Of a stretch of 64,000 bases of DNA, positions 52,182 to 60,843 are shown one piece after another. The stretch spans positions 346,357 through 410,356 of the forward strand of contig NZ_LMUT01000016.1 of assembly GCF_009765785.1 (NCBI RefSeq), in the 5' to 3' direction. This stretch comes from Granulicella sp. L46. Lineage in GTDB: Bacteria > Acidobacteriota > Terriglobia > Terriglobales > Acidobacteriaceae. How positions within the stretch are numbered: the first letter of the stretch is position 1; the number at the start of each line of letters is the position of its first letter. The notes beneath the pieces are model-generated. The model was given only the letters and a program-made list of their open reading frames with translations. It had not been told where the DNA came from and ran no database searches. Made by a program: the position numbers and the translations under genes.

Positions 52182-53503
52182 TGACAAGCTCAGCCACAGT
52201 GCCCGCCGTTGATGAGACGGAGTTGCTCGCGGCCGAACACAACACGCACTGGGCGACGCGGGCAAGCCTTCTTTGGCAGCACCGGCGAATACTCGCACGT
52301 GTTGCGGCGATTTCTCTGGCCGTGGGCCTCTCTGTAGCGTTCGCCATTCCGAAACAGTACACGGCGGTGACCACCATCATGCCTCCTGACCAGCAGGGTT
52401 CCAGCGCGATGCTGCTGGCTGCACTGGCAGGACGGAGCGGTGGTTTAGGTGCGCTCGGCAGCCTTGCAGGTGGCATTCTAGGCGAGCACGCCACAACGGC
52501 GCTCTTCATCGATCTCTTACAGAGTGGAACAGTGAGCGGTCATCTTATCGAGCAATTTAACCTCAAGCACGTCTATCACAAACGCTACAACGTTGATACG
52601 GCCAAGCATCTCGCCCGCGTTACGAAGATTACCGACGACAAAAAGAGTGGGGTCATCACAATCAAGGTGGAGGATCATGATCCGGTGCGGGCTCGCGATC
52701 TCGCCCAGGGATATCTCGACGAGTTGAACCGGCTTGTTACGCGGACCAGCACCTCCGCAGCGCGCCAGGAACGTATCTTTATTGAACAACGGCTCCGCAA
52801 GGTTCAAACGGATCTTGAACGTACAGAGCTGGAGCTCAGCGAATTTTCAAGCAAGAACAGCACCATCGACATCAAGGAACAGACGCGAGCGATGGTGGAT
52901 ACGGGCGCACGTGTGCAAGGGGAACTTCTGGTTGAGCAATCCGGCCTTCAATCGCTCCGCCAGATCTATGGAGACGGCAATGTGCGTGTGCGCGAGACAG
53001 AGGCACGTATCGCCTCACTCCAACGCGATCTCGACAAGATGGCTGGCTCATCGGCTCCTCTCATTCCACAGGTCGCTGACGGCAGTGATGCAAAATCTAC
53101 TCCCGAAGAAAAGGGGGAGCTCTACCCGCCCTTGCGGCAGCTTCCTCGTCTGGCTGTTCCCTACGCGGATCTCTACCGCCGTGTGAGAGTGCAGGAAGCG
53201 GTCTTTGAACTCCTCACGCAACAGTATGAAATCGCCAGCATCAACGAGGCGAAAGACACCCCTGTTATCAAGGTGATCGACCCTCCGGGGGTACCTGAGC
53301 GGAAATCCTTCCCGCCTCGTATTCTGCTCGCTCTTCTATTTACCTTCATTTCATTCGGTGGAGCATCGGCCCTGATTCTGGTACGGCACCACTGGTCGAG
53401 CGTCGATCCCCGCGATCCTCGGAAGCTGTTGATGTCAGAAGTCCTGTCGGTACTGCGTAGACGCTTCCCGACCGTCTTTGCGCGGAGGGGACGTGCGGTA
53501 TGA
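52181..53503 (+). CDS. Chain-length determinant protein (Wzz/PCP type, no kinase domain)
   Basis: The protein has 440 residues. A first membrane segment is at about 39-56 (VAAISLAVGLSVAFAI), then PKQYTAVTTIMPPDQ, the conserved Wzz pattern after TM1. A coiled-coil region of about 200 residues follows (TDLERTELELSEFSSKN), then PPGVPERKSFPPRILLALLF with TM2 at ~377-400. No cytoplasmic BY-kinase follows TM2, so this is a PCP-1/2a-type regulator without autokinase. It controls polymer length with the SLBB channel and the Wzy-like protein. Confidence 0.9.
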   Translation: MTSSATVPAVDETELLAAEHNTHWATRASLLWQHRRILARVAAISLAVGLSVAFAIPKQYTAVTTIMPPDQQGSSAMLLAALAGRSGGLGALGSLAGGILGEHATTALFIDLLQSGTVSGHLIEQFNLKHVYHKRYNVDTAKHLARVTKITDDKKSGVITIKVEDHDPVRARDLAQGYLDELNRLVTRTSTSAARQERIFIEQRLRKVQTDLERTELELSEFSSKNSTIDIKEQTRAMVDTGARVQGELLVEQSGLQSLRQIYGDGNVRVRETEARIASLQRDLDKMAGSSAPLIPQVADGSDAKSTPEEKGELYPPLRQLPRLAVPYADLYRRVRVQEAVFELLTQQYEIASINEAKDTPVIKVIDPPGVPERKSFPPRILLALLFTFISFGGASALILVRHHWSSVDPRDPRKLLMSEVLSVLRRRFPTVFARRGRAV

Positions 53504-54840
53504 AAAGACACCTCACCAATGCCGTGTACGGTGTCCTGGACTATACCTCGTATCCCTTCGGGATGTTGATGGCGGCGCCTGTTATTCTTCACAAACTCGG
53601 CGCAGCGGAGTATGGCCTTTGGATGATCGCTACGGCAGTCGTGAGCGCCGGCGGCATCATCGCCTCCGGCTTCTGCGATGTCAACATTCAGCGAGTGGCG
53701 CGCCTTCGCAGCAACGGAGAAATCCCTGCCGTGGTGCAGACGGTTCGCAGCATGATGGGTATTAACCTTGTGCTCGGCTTCACGATTGCATTAGCCGTAT
53801 GGATTGCAGCGCCCTTTGCGGCACGCCACATTGCGGTCTCAAGTCTCACGCCAGTAAGGGAGTGTCTGATCTGCGTCCGGATGGCGGGTGGGATGATCCT
53901 GGTTCGCGCGGTTGAAAGCGTCGGTGTCAGCACGCATCGTGCCTTCGAGCGATATCGCGGCACGGTGCAGATCAGCGCAGCGCTCCGTCTGCTGACTCTC
54001 GCTTCTGCGGCGATACTCGCGCTCGTTGGATGCCGCACAGTGAGCATCCTCATGGCGACGGCGGTCTTTCTGGCTGTGGGTACCTACTTTCAGTTTCGAG
54101 GACTGCGCACCCTTCTCGGGCCTGTCGTCCTGTGGCCCACCTTTCACCTTCGTGAGGCGAAGGCATTGGTTGGGCTCGGCGTCTTCCCGTGGCTACAGAC
54201 GCTCGGCGGCGTCGTCTTTGGGCAGTTCGACCGGATCCTCCTGGGTGTCTCCCTCGGAGCACTTGCAGTTGCCCCATACGCGTTATGCGTTCAGTTTGCG
54301 CAACCTGTCTTCGGCCTGACTGCCTCCGGCCTTCACTTCCTGTTTCCTTATCTTTCCGGACGTGTAGGTACGCTTCCAAACGCAGCGCTGAAACGAACGT
54401 TACTCAAGGCATTCGTTGTAAATGCGTTGTTGGTGGCTAGCGGTGCAGGCCTGCTGATTCTCTGTGGCAATCGCTTGATCCGACTGTGGGCAGGTTCGGC
54501 AGTGGCGAACAGCGCGAAGGAAATCTTTGTCCCAATTGTGCTTGGCTCGGCGCTGATGGGATTAAGTGTCACTGGGACGTATGCCATGCAGGCGCTTGGC
54601 CTCTTTCGGACAGTTGCCGTGGTCAGTCTGGGTGGAAGAGCGGCGATGTTGCCGGTCATGATCTATCTTTTGCACCACGCGGGCCTGCGTGGATTGGCTG
54701 CAGCGCGCGTGTGCTACGGATTGATCGCTTTGATTGTTTACCTGCCATTGGTTCGTGAACTGGGGAATACCAGAAAAGGTATGAGTTCTGCGTGGGCCAT
54801 GGCCGCTCCTGGGGACCTTCAGGAGGGATCGCAACCGTGA
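53500..54840 (+). CDS. Oligosaccharide flippase (Wzx-like)
   Basis: The protein has 446 residues with about 12-14 hydrophobic segments (MLMAAPVILHKLG, LVLGFTIALAVWIAAP, LRLLTLASAAILALVG, LLVASGAGLLILCGN). It starts with the KRHLTNAVYGVLDYTSYPFG segment, typical of MATE/MVF-type flippases of polysaccharide clusters. It moves undecaprenyl-linked repeat units across the inner membrane. It overlaps the Wzz gene by 4 bases and the GT4 gene by 4. Confidence 0.85.
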   Translation: MKRHLTNAVYGVLDYTSYPFGMLMAAPVILHKLGAAEYGLWMIATAVVSAGGIIASGFCDVNIQRVARLRSNGEIPAVVQTVRSMMGINLVLGFTIALAVWIAAPFAARHIAVSSLTPVRECLICVRMAGGMILVRAVESVGVSTHRAFERYRGTVQISAALRLLTLASAAILALVGCRTVSILMATAVFLAVGTYFQFRGLRTLLGPVVLWPTFHLREAKALVGLGVFPWLQTLGGVVFGQFDRILLGVSLGALAVAPYALCVQFAQPVFGLTASGLHFLFPYLSGRVGTLPNAALKRTLLKAFVVNALLVASGAGLLILCGNRLIRLWAGSAVANSAKEIFVPIVLGSALMGLSVTGTYAMQALGLFRTVAVVSLGGRAAMLPVMIYLLHHAGLRGLAAARVCYGLIALIVYLPLVRELGNTRKGMSSAWAMAAPGDLQEGSQP

Positions 54841-56081
54841 AAATCATGGTCACTGCGGCTTCTTTCTCCTCGGAGATCTCCGGGATCCAGCGCCACGCCT
54901 TCAACCTGGTCCGGTGCCTCCTCCGCCGGCCAGAAATTTGCAGAGTGGACCTCGTGGTGGCTCCATGGCAAACGCAGCTCGTGCGAACCGCCGGCCTTCA
55001 CCGTGACGTCCGCCTGACCACCCATGTCGCAGATATGAAGGAAGCTTCGCTGAGTCGAAATTTCTGGTACTACCGAAAGCTGCCATCGCTGGTCGCCCGG
55101 CTTCAACCCGATCTTGTTCACCTTTCGTACCCTGTGCCCATCGATGCCGGAACGTTCGGCTGTCCCACGGTGCTGACCCTGCATGATCTCTATCCTTATG
55201 AGATCCCTGAAAATTTCCGATTTCCTCAGGTCATCGTTAACCGCCTCATCCTGAAACAGTGCCTCAGAAGTGTAGATGCTATCGCCTGCGTCTCGGATAC
55301 GACGATGTCATGCCTGCGACAGTACGTACCGGCTTCTACGTATGAAAAAGCTTTACGAATCTACAACTGTGTCGAGCCAGAACCGCAGAGGATTGTACGA
55401 TCGCCGATCCCAGACTGGTCGGGTGAATCATTTCTGCTCTGCGTAGCGCAGCATCGCCGAAACAAGAATATTGTTCTACTCCTGGAAGCTTTCCAGCGTC
55501 TGACCCTTGCAAAGTCTATCCGTCCAAGCATGAAGCTGGTGGTGGTTGGTATTGAGGGTCCAGAGACGCCGGGCATTCAACAGCGGATATCGGATCTTGG
55601 ATTAGCTGCCCGGGTTGTTCTGCTTCGAGGTTTGTCCGAACCGGAATTGCAGTGGTGTTACACGCGTTGCGAAGCGGTTGTCGTTCCATCAAAAGCCGAA
55701 GGTTTTGGTCTACCTGTTGCTGAAGCTCTCCTGGTGGGGTGTCGTGTTCTTTGCTCTGATATTGCATCCCTTCGTGAGATAGGCGGAACACATTGTGACT
55801 ACGTTGCATTGGGGACCGATGAAGAAGACGCGCTTGCCAAAGCAATCGAAGCAACTATTCAAGAGCCGCGGAAGGAGCCCGTTTTGCTTCCTCATCTGTC
55901 GGCTGAGGTTCTTGCGCTTGAGTATTTGAAATTTTATCGCCAACTGCTGTCATCTCGAAGGTCTCTGCCGAACGTGAAACGCAATGTGCGGTTCAGCACG
56001 GCGGCGCCGGGAACACAGTCATCAGACTCGAACCTGTCCTCTGGAGCTGTGGAGCAAGGGGGGGTACATGGCTGCATCTGA
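54837..56081 (+). CDS. GT4-family glycosyltransferase
   Basis: The protein has 414 residues from GTG 54837, preceded by AGGAGGG 9 bases away; upstream codons run through the Wzx gene in another frame. It is a GT-B glycosyltransferase: FSSEISGIQRHAFNLV near the N-terminus, LTLHDLYPYEIPENF, LLCVAQHRRNKNIVLLLEAF and the donor-binding VVVPSKAEGFGLPVAEALLV with E-x7-E (~310-330). It adds a sugar to the lipid-linked repeat unit; donor and acceptor cannot be told. It is the only clear non-initiating GT besides WecG in this cluster. Confidence 0.9.
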   Translation: MKIMVTAASFSSEISGIQRHAFNLVRCLLRRPEICRVDLVVAPWQTQLVRTAGLHRDVRLTTHVADMKEASLSRNFWYYRKLPSLVARLQPDLVHLSYPVPIDAGTFGCPTVLTLHDLYPYEIPENFRFPQVIVNRLILKQCLRSVDAIACVSDTTMSCLRQYVPASTYEKALRIYNCVEPEPQRIVRSPIPDWSGESFLLCVAQHRRNKNIVLLLEAFQRLTLAKSIRPSMKLVVVGIEGPETPGIQQRISDLGLAARVVLLRGLSEPELQWCYTRCEAVVVPSKAEGFGLPVAEALLVGCRVLCSDIASLREIGGTHCDYVALGTDEEDALAKAIEATIQEPRKEPVLLPHLSAEVLALEYLKFYRQLLSSRRSLPNVKRNVRFSTAAPGTQSSDSNLSSGAVEQGGVHGCI

Positions 56082-57534
56082 GTCGCAGGTTCCAAGTCTT
56101 TATGCGGATGCTCTAGAAGACATCCAAGTGCGACGGCCAGCTCTTTCGCGGGAGTCATTCCGCAGAGCAATGATTCTGTCGGAGCTGTCTGCGGACTTTC
56201 TTACCTGCGCGATCGCTGCGATCGGGGCATACTTTCTCCAGTTATATTTCGGCGCACATGTTCAATGCCCGATCCGCCAGGTTGTCGCCGTCGGCATTCT
56301 TCAAGGGATCTTCGCCGTGCTTCTGCTGCAAAGGATGAGGGCATCGGAGGTTGACGCGAGCCTGCTGCGCATTCGGGAAACCGAACGCGCCTTCCGGACC
56401 TCCGTCCAGACACTTTTTCTTGTCTTGTTCATGACGTTTCTATTTAGGCTCGACTTCCCGCGGTCCGCAATTCTCATAGCGCTCGGACTGACTCCGATCC
56501 TGCTGATCGTGCAAAAGCAGACGTTTTCCTCGATCTTGCGAATCCTGCATGCAAGAGGATGCGGCATCGAACGCGTGGTTGTTTATGGTGCGGGAGAGAC
56601 CGGGAAGCACGTTGTGTCGACGCTGTTTTATTCACCCCGACTAGGGTTCCGTCCGGTAGGCGTAATTGGGGACATGTCTGCGCGCGCCGGCAGTTCTATG
56701 TTCGAACTGGGTTATCGGCGCAGTCACTCGGTTCCAGTAGAACGCGGACCGGTCACTCCGGCTCTTCTGAAATCTCTCGGTTGCAGCTTACTGATCGTAG
56801 TGATGCCGCCAGCGTGCTCGGAAGACATCACTGAAGTGATGCATGCCGCGAATCAGGCGGAAACGCCAGTTGCCCTGATGTCCCGGATTTTGCCGCAGGA
56901 CAGGAGCCGGGAGGCATCCATTGAAGTGGATGGGTGGCAAGTAGCTGCTCCCTCGGAGCCGAGTTCCCAGTGGCCCTACCTGTTCATCAAGCGTGCTATG
57001 GATATTGTTGTGTCGTCACTGCTGTTGATATTGCTTGGCCCTTTCCTTCTCTTGGTTGCGCTGATGATTCGACTAGGGTCGCCAGGCCCCGCACTCTTTG
57101 TACAGAAGAGAGCGGGGAAGAATGGTGAGCTTTTCAATATCTACAAGTTCCGCTCAATGTATACAGGAACCCCGAGATACGATGTCTCTCCGACTGAATC
57201 GAGCGATCCTCGGATCACCGGGCTGGGACGATTTCTCAGGCGGACTAGCCTGGACGAGCTGCCCCAGTTGCTCAACGTGTTTCTGGGGAACATGTCGCTG
57301 GTGGGGCCGCGGCCGGAGATGCCGTTCATCGTCGAGCGCTACAACGACCAGCATCGGCGAAGGCTTCAGGTGGCTCCGGGAATCACCGGCTTGTGGCAAC
57401 TGAGCGTTGACAGAGCGTTGCCCATTCACGAAAACATTGAGTATGACCTCTACTACATTCGGAACCGCACGGTCTTTATGGACGTCGCTATCCTACTGCA
57501 CACTCTACTTTTCGCGATGGGTGCCGGAGTATGA
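56068..57534 (+). CDS. Undecaprenyl-phosphate glycosylphosphotransferase (WcaJ-like)
   Basis: The protein has 488 residues from ATG 56068, after a purine-rich GGAGCAAGGGGGGG. About four or five N-terminal membrane segments are followed by a CoA-binding-like Rossmann region (VVVYGAGETGKHVV). The C-terminal bacterial sugar transferase domain has KRAMDIVVSSLLLILLGP, FVQKRAGKNGELFNIYKFRSM and NVFLGNMSLVGPRPEMP. It transfers sugar-1-phosphate to undecaprenyl phosphate, the first membrane step of the pathway. It overlaps the GT4 gene by 14 bases and WecG by 4. Confidence 0.94.
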   Translation: MAASESQVPSLYADALEDIQVRRPALSRESFRRAMILSELSADFLTCAIAAIGAYFLQLYFGAHVQCPIRQVVAVGILQGIFAVLLLQRMRASEVDASLLRIRETERAFRTSVQTLFLVLFMTFLFRLDFPRSAILIALGLTPILLIVQKQTFSSILRILHARGCGIERVVVYGAGETGKHVVSTLFYSPRLGFRPVGVIGDMSARAGSSMFELGYRRSHSVPVERGPVTPALLKSLGCSLLIVVMPPACSEDITEVMHAANQAETPVALMSRILPQDRSREASIEVDGWQVAAPSEPSSQWPYLFIKRAMDIVVSSLLLILLGPFLLLVALMIRLGSPGPALFVQKRAGKNGELFNIYKFRSMYTGTPRYDVSPTESSDPRITGLGRFLRRTSLDELPQLLNVFLGNMSLVGPRPEMPFIVERYNDQHRRRLQVAPGITGLWQLSVDRALPIHENIEYDLYYIRNRTVFMDVAILLHTLLFAMGAGV

Positions 57535-58436
57535 CGAGGCCGGTTGAACTTCCAAAGCCTGGATCATCGCTTGGAGTAGCCCGCATACCCGTTCGCCAAT
57601 ACGATGAAATCCCGATTGTGCCTGTCTCGGACTTCTTTCAGGAGTACGCAAACGTCTTGGGAGTCAATGTTTCGGCTATCGATCTTGACCGGGCAGTCGA
57701 GATGGCTGATCGATGGATATCCGCGGAGAATCGAGGATACATCTGCGTCACTGGTGTGCATGGAGTCATGGAAGCCCAGTCGGATCCGGAATTCCAGCAC
57801 ATACTCAATCACGCATTCATCAACACGCCAGACGGGATGCCGATGTCGTGGGTCGGGCGACTGCAGGGATTCAGCAAGATGGATCGGGTGTTTGGTCCGG
57901 ATCTTATGGCGTCCTTATGCCAGCTTTCGATTGAGCGAAACTATCGAAACTTTCTATATGGTGGCGAACCCGGGGTTGCGGAGCTCCTAAAAGAGAAGCT
58001 CGAAAACACATTTCCGGGTTTGCAAATCGTTGGCACGTATACGCCCCCGTTTAGAAACCTCACGAGTGAAGAGGAAGAAGATATCTTCGGTCAGTTGCAA
58101 ACGTCGCGACCGCACATTCTCTGGGTCGGCCTCAGCACTCCAAAGCAGGAGCGATTCATGGCACGTTATATCGATCGCCTTCAGGTGCCGCTCCTGGTGG
58201 GCGTGGGTGCGGCATTCGACTACCACACCGGGCGTATCAACGATTGCTCTGACTGGATCAAAAGCGCAGGCTTGCAGTGGTTTCACCGCCTCCTCCAGGA
58301 TCCAAGGCGCCTCTGGAAACGGTATTTGAAAAACAATCCCGCGTTCCTCTGGAAAATTGCATTGCAGCTATCCAAGCTCAAACGATACCCCACGTCAGGC
58401 AAACAGACGCAACGAATAGTAAGAACAAGATCGTGA
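57531..58436 (+). CDS. WecG/TagA/CpsF-family glycosyltransferase
   Basis: The protein has 301 residues. The family core is clear: GYICVTGVHGVMEAQSDPEF, NTPDGMPMSWVGRL (with the conserved PDG), NFLYGGEPGVAELLK, ILWVGLSTPKQERFM, GVGAAFDYHTGR. It uses a UDP-ManNAc-type (or related) donor to add the second sugar to a lipid-linked first sugar. It overlaps the WcaJ-like gene by 4 bases and ends the first part of the operon, 141 bases before the cupredoxin gene, which has its own predicted promoter. Confidence 0.92.
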   Translation: MTRPVELPKPGSSLGVARIPVRQYDEIPIVPVSDFFQEYANVLGVNVSAIDLDRAVEMADRWISAENRGYICVTGVHGVMEAQSDPEFQHILNHAFINTPDGMPMSWVGRLQGFSKMDRVFGPDLMASLCQLSIERNYRNFLYGGEPGVAELLKEKLENTFPGLQIVGTYTPPFRNLTSEEEEDIFGQLQTSRPHILWVGLSTPKQERFMARYIDRLQVPLLVGVGAAFDYHTGRINDCSDWIKSAGLQWFHRLLQDPRRLWKRYLKNNPAFLWKIALQLSKLKRYPTSGKQTQRIVRTRS

Positions 58437-58487
58437 CAATCTGCTAACGCGGGTATGACAAGCCGCCACCGTTCGACTAGGTAGGGT
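58434..58487 (+). promoter_or_regulatory. Pho-box-like triple repeat and -10 before the CuA cupredoxin gene
   Basis: TGACAA (58434), TAACGC (58445) and TGACAA (58456) are spaced by exactly 11 bp, with -10-like TAGGGT at 58482-58487, 20 bases later. The repeats begin in the last codons of the WecG gene. Confidence 0.6.
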
Positions 58488-58576
58488 AGATGTGACCGAC
58501 CAATACGGTTGGTGCTGCGGGGTGAGTCGCCGGAATGCACCACTCGGATTGGGAGCGCAGACCTAAAGGAGATGTA

Positions 58577-58942
58577 ATGAAAACAAGCTTTATGAGACGG
58601 GGAATTTTGGTTGGGATTTTGGCTGCGGGCCTCTTCCCGGCGTATCTGGCTGAGGCCCAGGATGCGCCTCGCAGAATCGAAGTAACAGCGAAACGCTTTG
58701 CATTTGAGCCCGGAGAGATCACTTTGAAAAAGGGTCAACCGGTCGTTCTGGTTTTGAAAAGCACGGACGCCGCGCACGGACTCCGCTTTCGCGAGTTAAA
58801 TGTAGATATCAAGGTTGGTGCGAATGGCACAAAGGAAGTGCAGTTCACACCGGATAAGGTTGGAGACTTCGTCGGGCACTGCTCTGTCTTCTGCGGTTCC
58901 GGTCACGGCAGCATGATGCTCACACTGCACGTGGTGGAGTAG
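58577..58942 (+). CDS. Periplasmic CuA-type cupredoxin
   Basis: The 121-residue protein starts at ATG 58577, after AAAGGAGATGT. A signal peptide (ILVGILAAGLFPAYLAEA) precedes one cupredoxin domain resembling the CuA domain of cytochrome oxidase subunit II. Ligands seen are H67, then C102-SVF-C106-GSG-H110-GS-M113, the CuA pattern with the binuclear copper cysteines. The membrane anchor and the rest of subunit II are absent. It probably shuttles electrons with the cytochrome c 2 bases downstream. Such a soluble CuA protein in a polysaccharide cluster is unusual. Confidence 0.88.
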   Translation: MKTSFMRRGILVGILAAGLFPAYLAEAQDAPRRIEVTAKRFAFEPGEITLKKGQPVVLVLKSTDAAHGLRFRELNVDIKVGANGTKEVQFTPDKVGDFVGHCSVFCGSGHGSMMLTLHVVE

Positions 58943-58944
58943 AG

Positions 58945-59415
58945 ATGCACCGGCTCCTGACATTCACTTCGGCGATTCTTGTGCTGGGGATGGTCGGCTG
59001 TAAGGCAAATCCTCCGGGTAAGGTCGAGGCGAAGACCATGACCTTCGCTAAACATCACATCTTCGTAGGAAATAAAGGCCAAACGAACCCGTTGCCATCG
59101 GACGCCAACACCTGGGCCGATGGCAAGGAGGCTTTCTCCCATTATTGTGTTGCTTGTCACGGGATGGATGGTCAAAACACGGGTGTTCCCTTTGCCGATC
59201 ACATCTCACCGCCGATTCCGCTGTTGAACTCTAAGGAAGTGCAGAGCTACACCGACGGCCAGCTCAAATGGATATTGGACAACGGAATCAGTCCGTCCGG
59301 TATGCCTGGGTCGAAGGGAACTTTGAGCGACGACGAACTCTGGTCCATTATTGTTTACCTGCGACGACTTCCACCTGCGGGCAGTCAAGGTGCGCCGGAC
59401 ATCTATAACCACTGA
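58945..59415 (+). CDS. Lipoprotein c-type cytochrome
   Basis: The protein has 156 residues. The lipobox LGMVGC (residues 14-19) suggests a lipid anchor. One haem site C68-VA-C71-H72 (CVACHG) and a later SPSGMPG Met ligand define a class I cytochrome. It lies 2 bases after the CuA gene, so they are co-transcribed and probable redox partners. An acceptor is not encoded nearby; the nearest haem protein is the small cytochrome at 44696. Confidence 0.87.
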   Translation: MHRLLTFTSAILVLGMVGCKANPPGKVEAKTMTFAKHHIFVGNKGQTNPLPSDANTWADGKEAFSHYCVACHGMDGQNTGVPFADHISPPIPLLNSKEVQSYTDGQLKWILDNGISPSGMPGSKGTLSDDELWSIIVYLRRLPPAGSQGAPDIYNH

Positions 59416-59448
59416 AACCACTGAGTGATTCGCTTACGCGAGGCGTAA

Positions 59449-60732
59449 ATGAGCATGCGCGGCAGCCCAACAGAGAAGCAGCGAATCAGAATCCCAGCCG
59501 CGACCGGGCTGTCGGTTCTTGTGGGGTCCTTCTTCTCCTTCAGGGTTTTCATCATGCTACTTTCCGTGCGGCTTCTCGGAACTAGCGAGCAGGCCGGCGT
59601 TGAAATCAGTCTCGCACTGAATTTCCTTCTACTCGCGCTCGTCGCCTTTCAAACAATCGGAGCGGCTGACCCGGAGGGCGCAAGGGTGCTGCGGCTCACA
59701 AGTGCGCGTTGGGTATTCATTTTTTTGTGTATTTCCTGCATGAGCCTGTTTTGGAGTGCCACGGCGTCGATGCCAGCTGCCATCGTTTATTGGTGTGCAA
59801 TGGCGGCGGACGTTGGGATGGTCGTCCTTTTACTTCGTATGGGTCCGGTGAAAGAGGTTGCCACCAGTCTCATGAAGGGCTACGTCGTCGGTGCGTGCGT
59901 GGTTGCAATCATTGCCTGGCTACTACCGGCCCAGTCGGACCTTCGCCTGGGTGATGAGGAACTACTTGGACCCAACCAGATCGGATATCTTTGCGCATTC
60001 GCTTTATTCTTTGTGCAGTACCTGATGCGCGAGAAACTTGGGAAGTGGGTTCCGGCGACGTTCATTCTTGCCGTAACACTGCTGCGAAGTCTCAGCAAAA
60101 CATCCATCGTCGCGTTTCTTATCGCGGAGTCATTTCTGCTGATGAAAGACAGATCCATACGCCGCAGAACGAAGGTTATGCTTATCTTCGCCGGCATAGC
60201 GACAGTAGCCGCATTTTCAGGTCTTCTCACGTCTTACTTCGACATTTATACGAATGCCGGAAACAGTCCCGAGACCCTTACCGGCCGCATCGGCATTTGG
60301 ACCGTCATTTTAAGTGAGGCGGTTCAACAGCCATGGATCGGCCATGGTTTCCACGCAGTGTGGAATGTGATTCCGCCCTTTGGAGATTTCGAAGCGAGGC
60401 ATGCACACAACGAGCTCATCCAACAGTTCTACGCGTATGGCATAGTTGGGGTTTGTATGCTGGGCGGTCTCTACGGGAGCTTTTACGCACAGGTTCGACG
60501 GGTTTCCTCGCCTTCCATGAGAACTTTCTGGCTTTCTCTTCTGCTCTTTGTTCTGGTACGTGGGCTGACGGATACAGAACCGTTCGACCTCTCGTTTCCC
60601 TTATGGGCGATCGTCATGATCAGCATGCTGATTGAGAACAGTCAGGCTCTAAGGGACGCACAGCCGGCTGGGAATCCTCGAGGACAATTCACCAGAGCCA
60701 CCACGCCCCAAGTTCTTGCCTCGAACTTATAG
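59449..60732 (+). CDS. O-antigen polymerase/ligase-like membrane protein (Wzy/WaaL)
   Basis: The protein has 427 residues with about 10-12 hydrophobic segments, a large loop near 280-320 and the Wzy_C-type stretch TGRIGIWTVILSEAVQQPWI then GHGF..., followed by RHAHNELIQQFYAYGIVG, the hallmark 'H.H' of O-antigen ligase/polymerase families. It should polymerise the repeat unit or ligate it to lipid. Its separation from Wzx by the electron-transfer pair suggests a second transcription segment. Confidence 0.85.
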   Translation: MSMRGSPTEKQRIRIPAATGLSVLVGSFFSFRVFIMLLSVRLLGTSEQAGVEISLALNFLLLALVAFQTIGAADPEGARVLRLTSARWVFIFLCISCMSLFWSATASMPAAIVYWCAMAADVGMVVLLLRMGPVKEVATSLMKGYVVGACVVAIIAWLLPAQSDLRLGDEELLGPNQIGYLCAFALFFVQYLMREKLGKWVPATFILAVTLLRSLSKTSIVAFLIAESFLLMKDRSIRRRTKVMLIFAGIATVAAFSGLLTSYFDIYTNAGNSPETLTGRIGIWTVILSEAVQQPWIGHGFHAVWNVIPPFGDFEARHAHNELIQQFYAYGIVGVCMLGGLYGSFYAQVRRVSSPSMRTFWLSLLLFVLVRGLTDTEPFDLSFPLWAIVMISMLIENSQALRDAQPAGNPRGQFTRATTPQVLASNL

Positions 60733-60761
60733 GGGGAATCTGGCGCCTCGTGCGAACGCAA

Positions 60762-60778
60762 TTGTCATCCGAATGTCA
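60762..60778. promoter_or_regulatory. Pho-box-like repeats upstream of the response regulator
   Basis: TTGTCA (60762) and ATGTCA (60773) on the plus strand are 11 bp apart. This is the complement of the TGACA repeats before the other genes, and on the coding strand it has the orientation of a classic Pho box. It suggests autoregulation of the regulator gene that follows. Confidence 0.5.
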
Positions 60779-60843
60779 TTTCTAAGCTCTTCGATGGAAA
60801 ATACCAAGTCACTTCCACGAGAATAGAATGGAGGTCTTGAACG

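Noticed and set aside
58577-58942. The CuA protein as subunit II of a terminal oxidase in this window
   Set aside because: No transmembrane anchor and no subunit I or III gene occur nearby, so it was described as a stand-alone cupredoxin.
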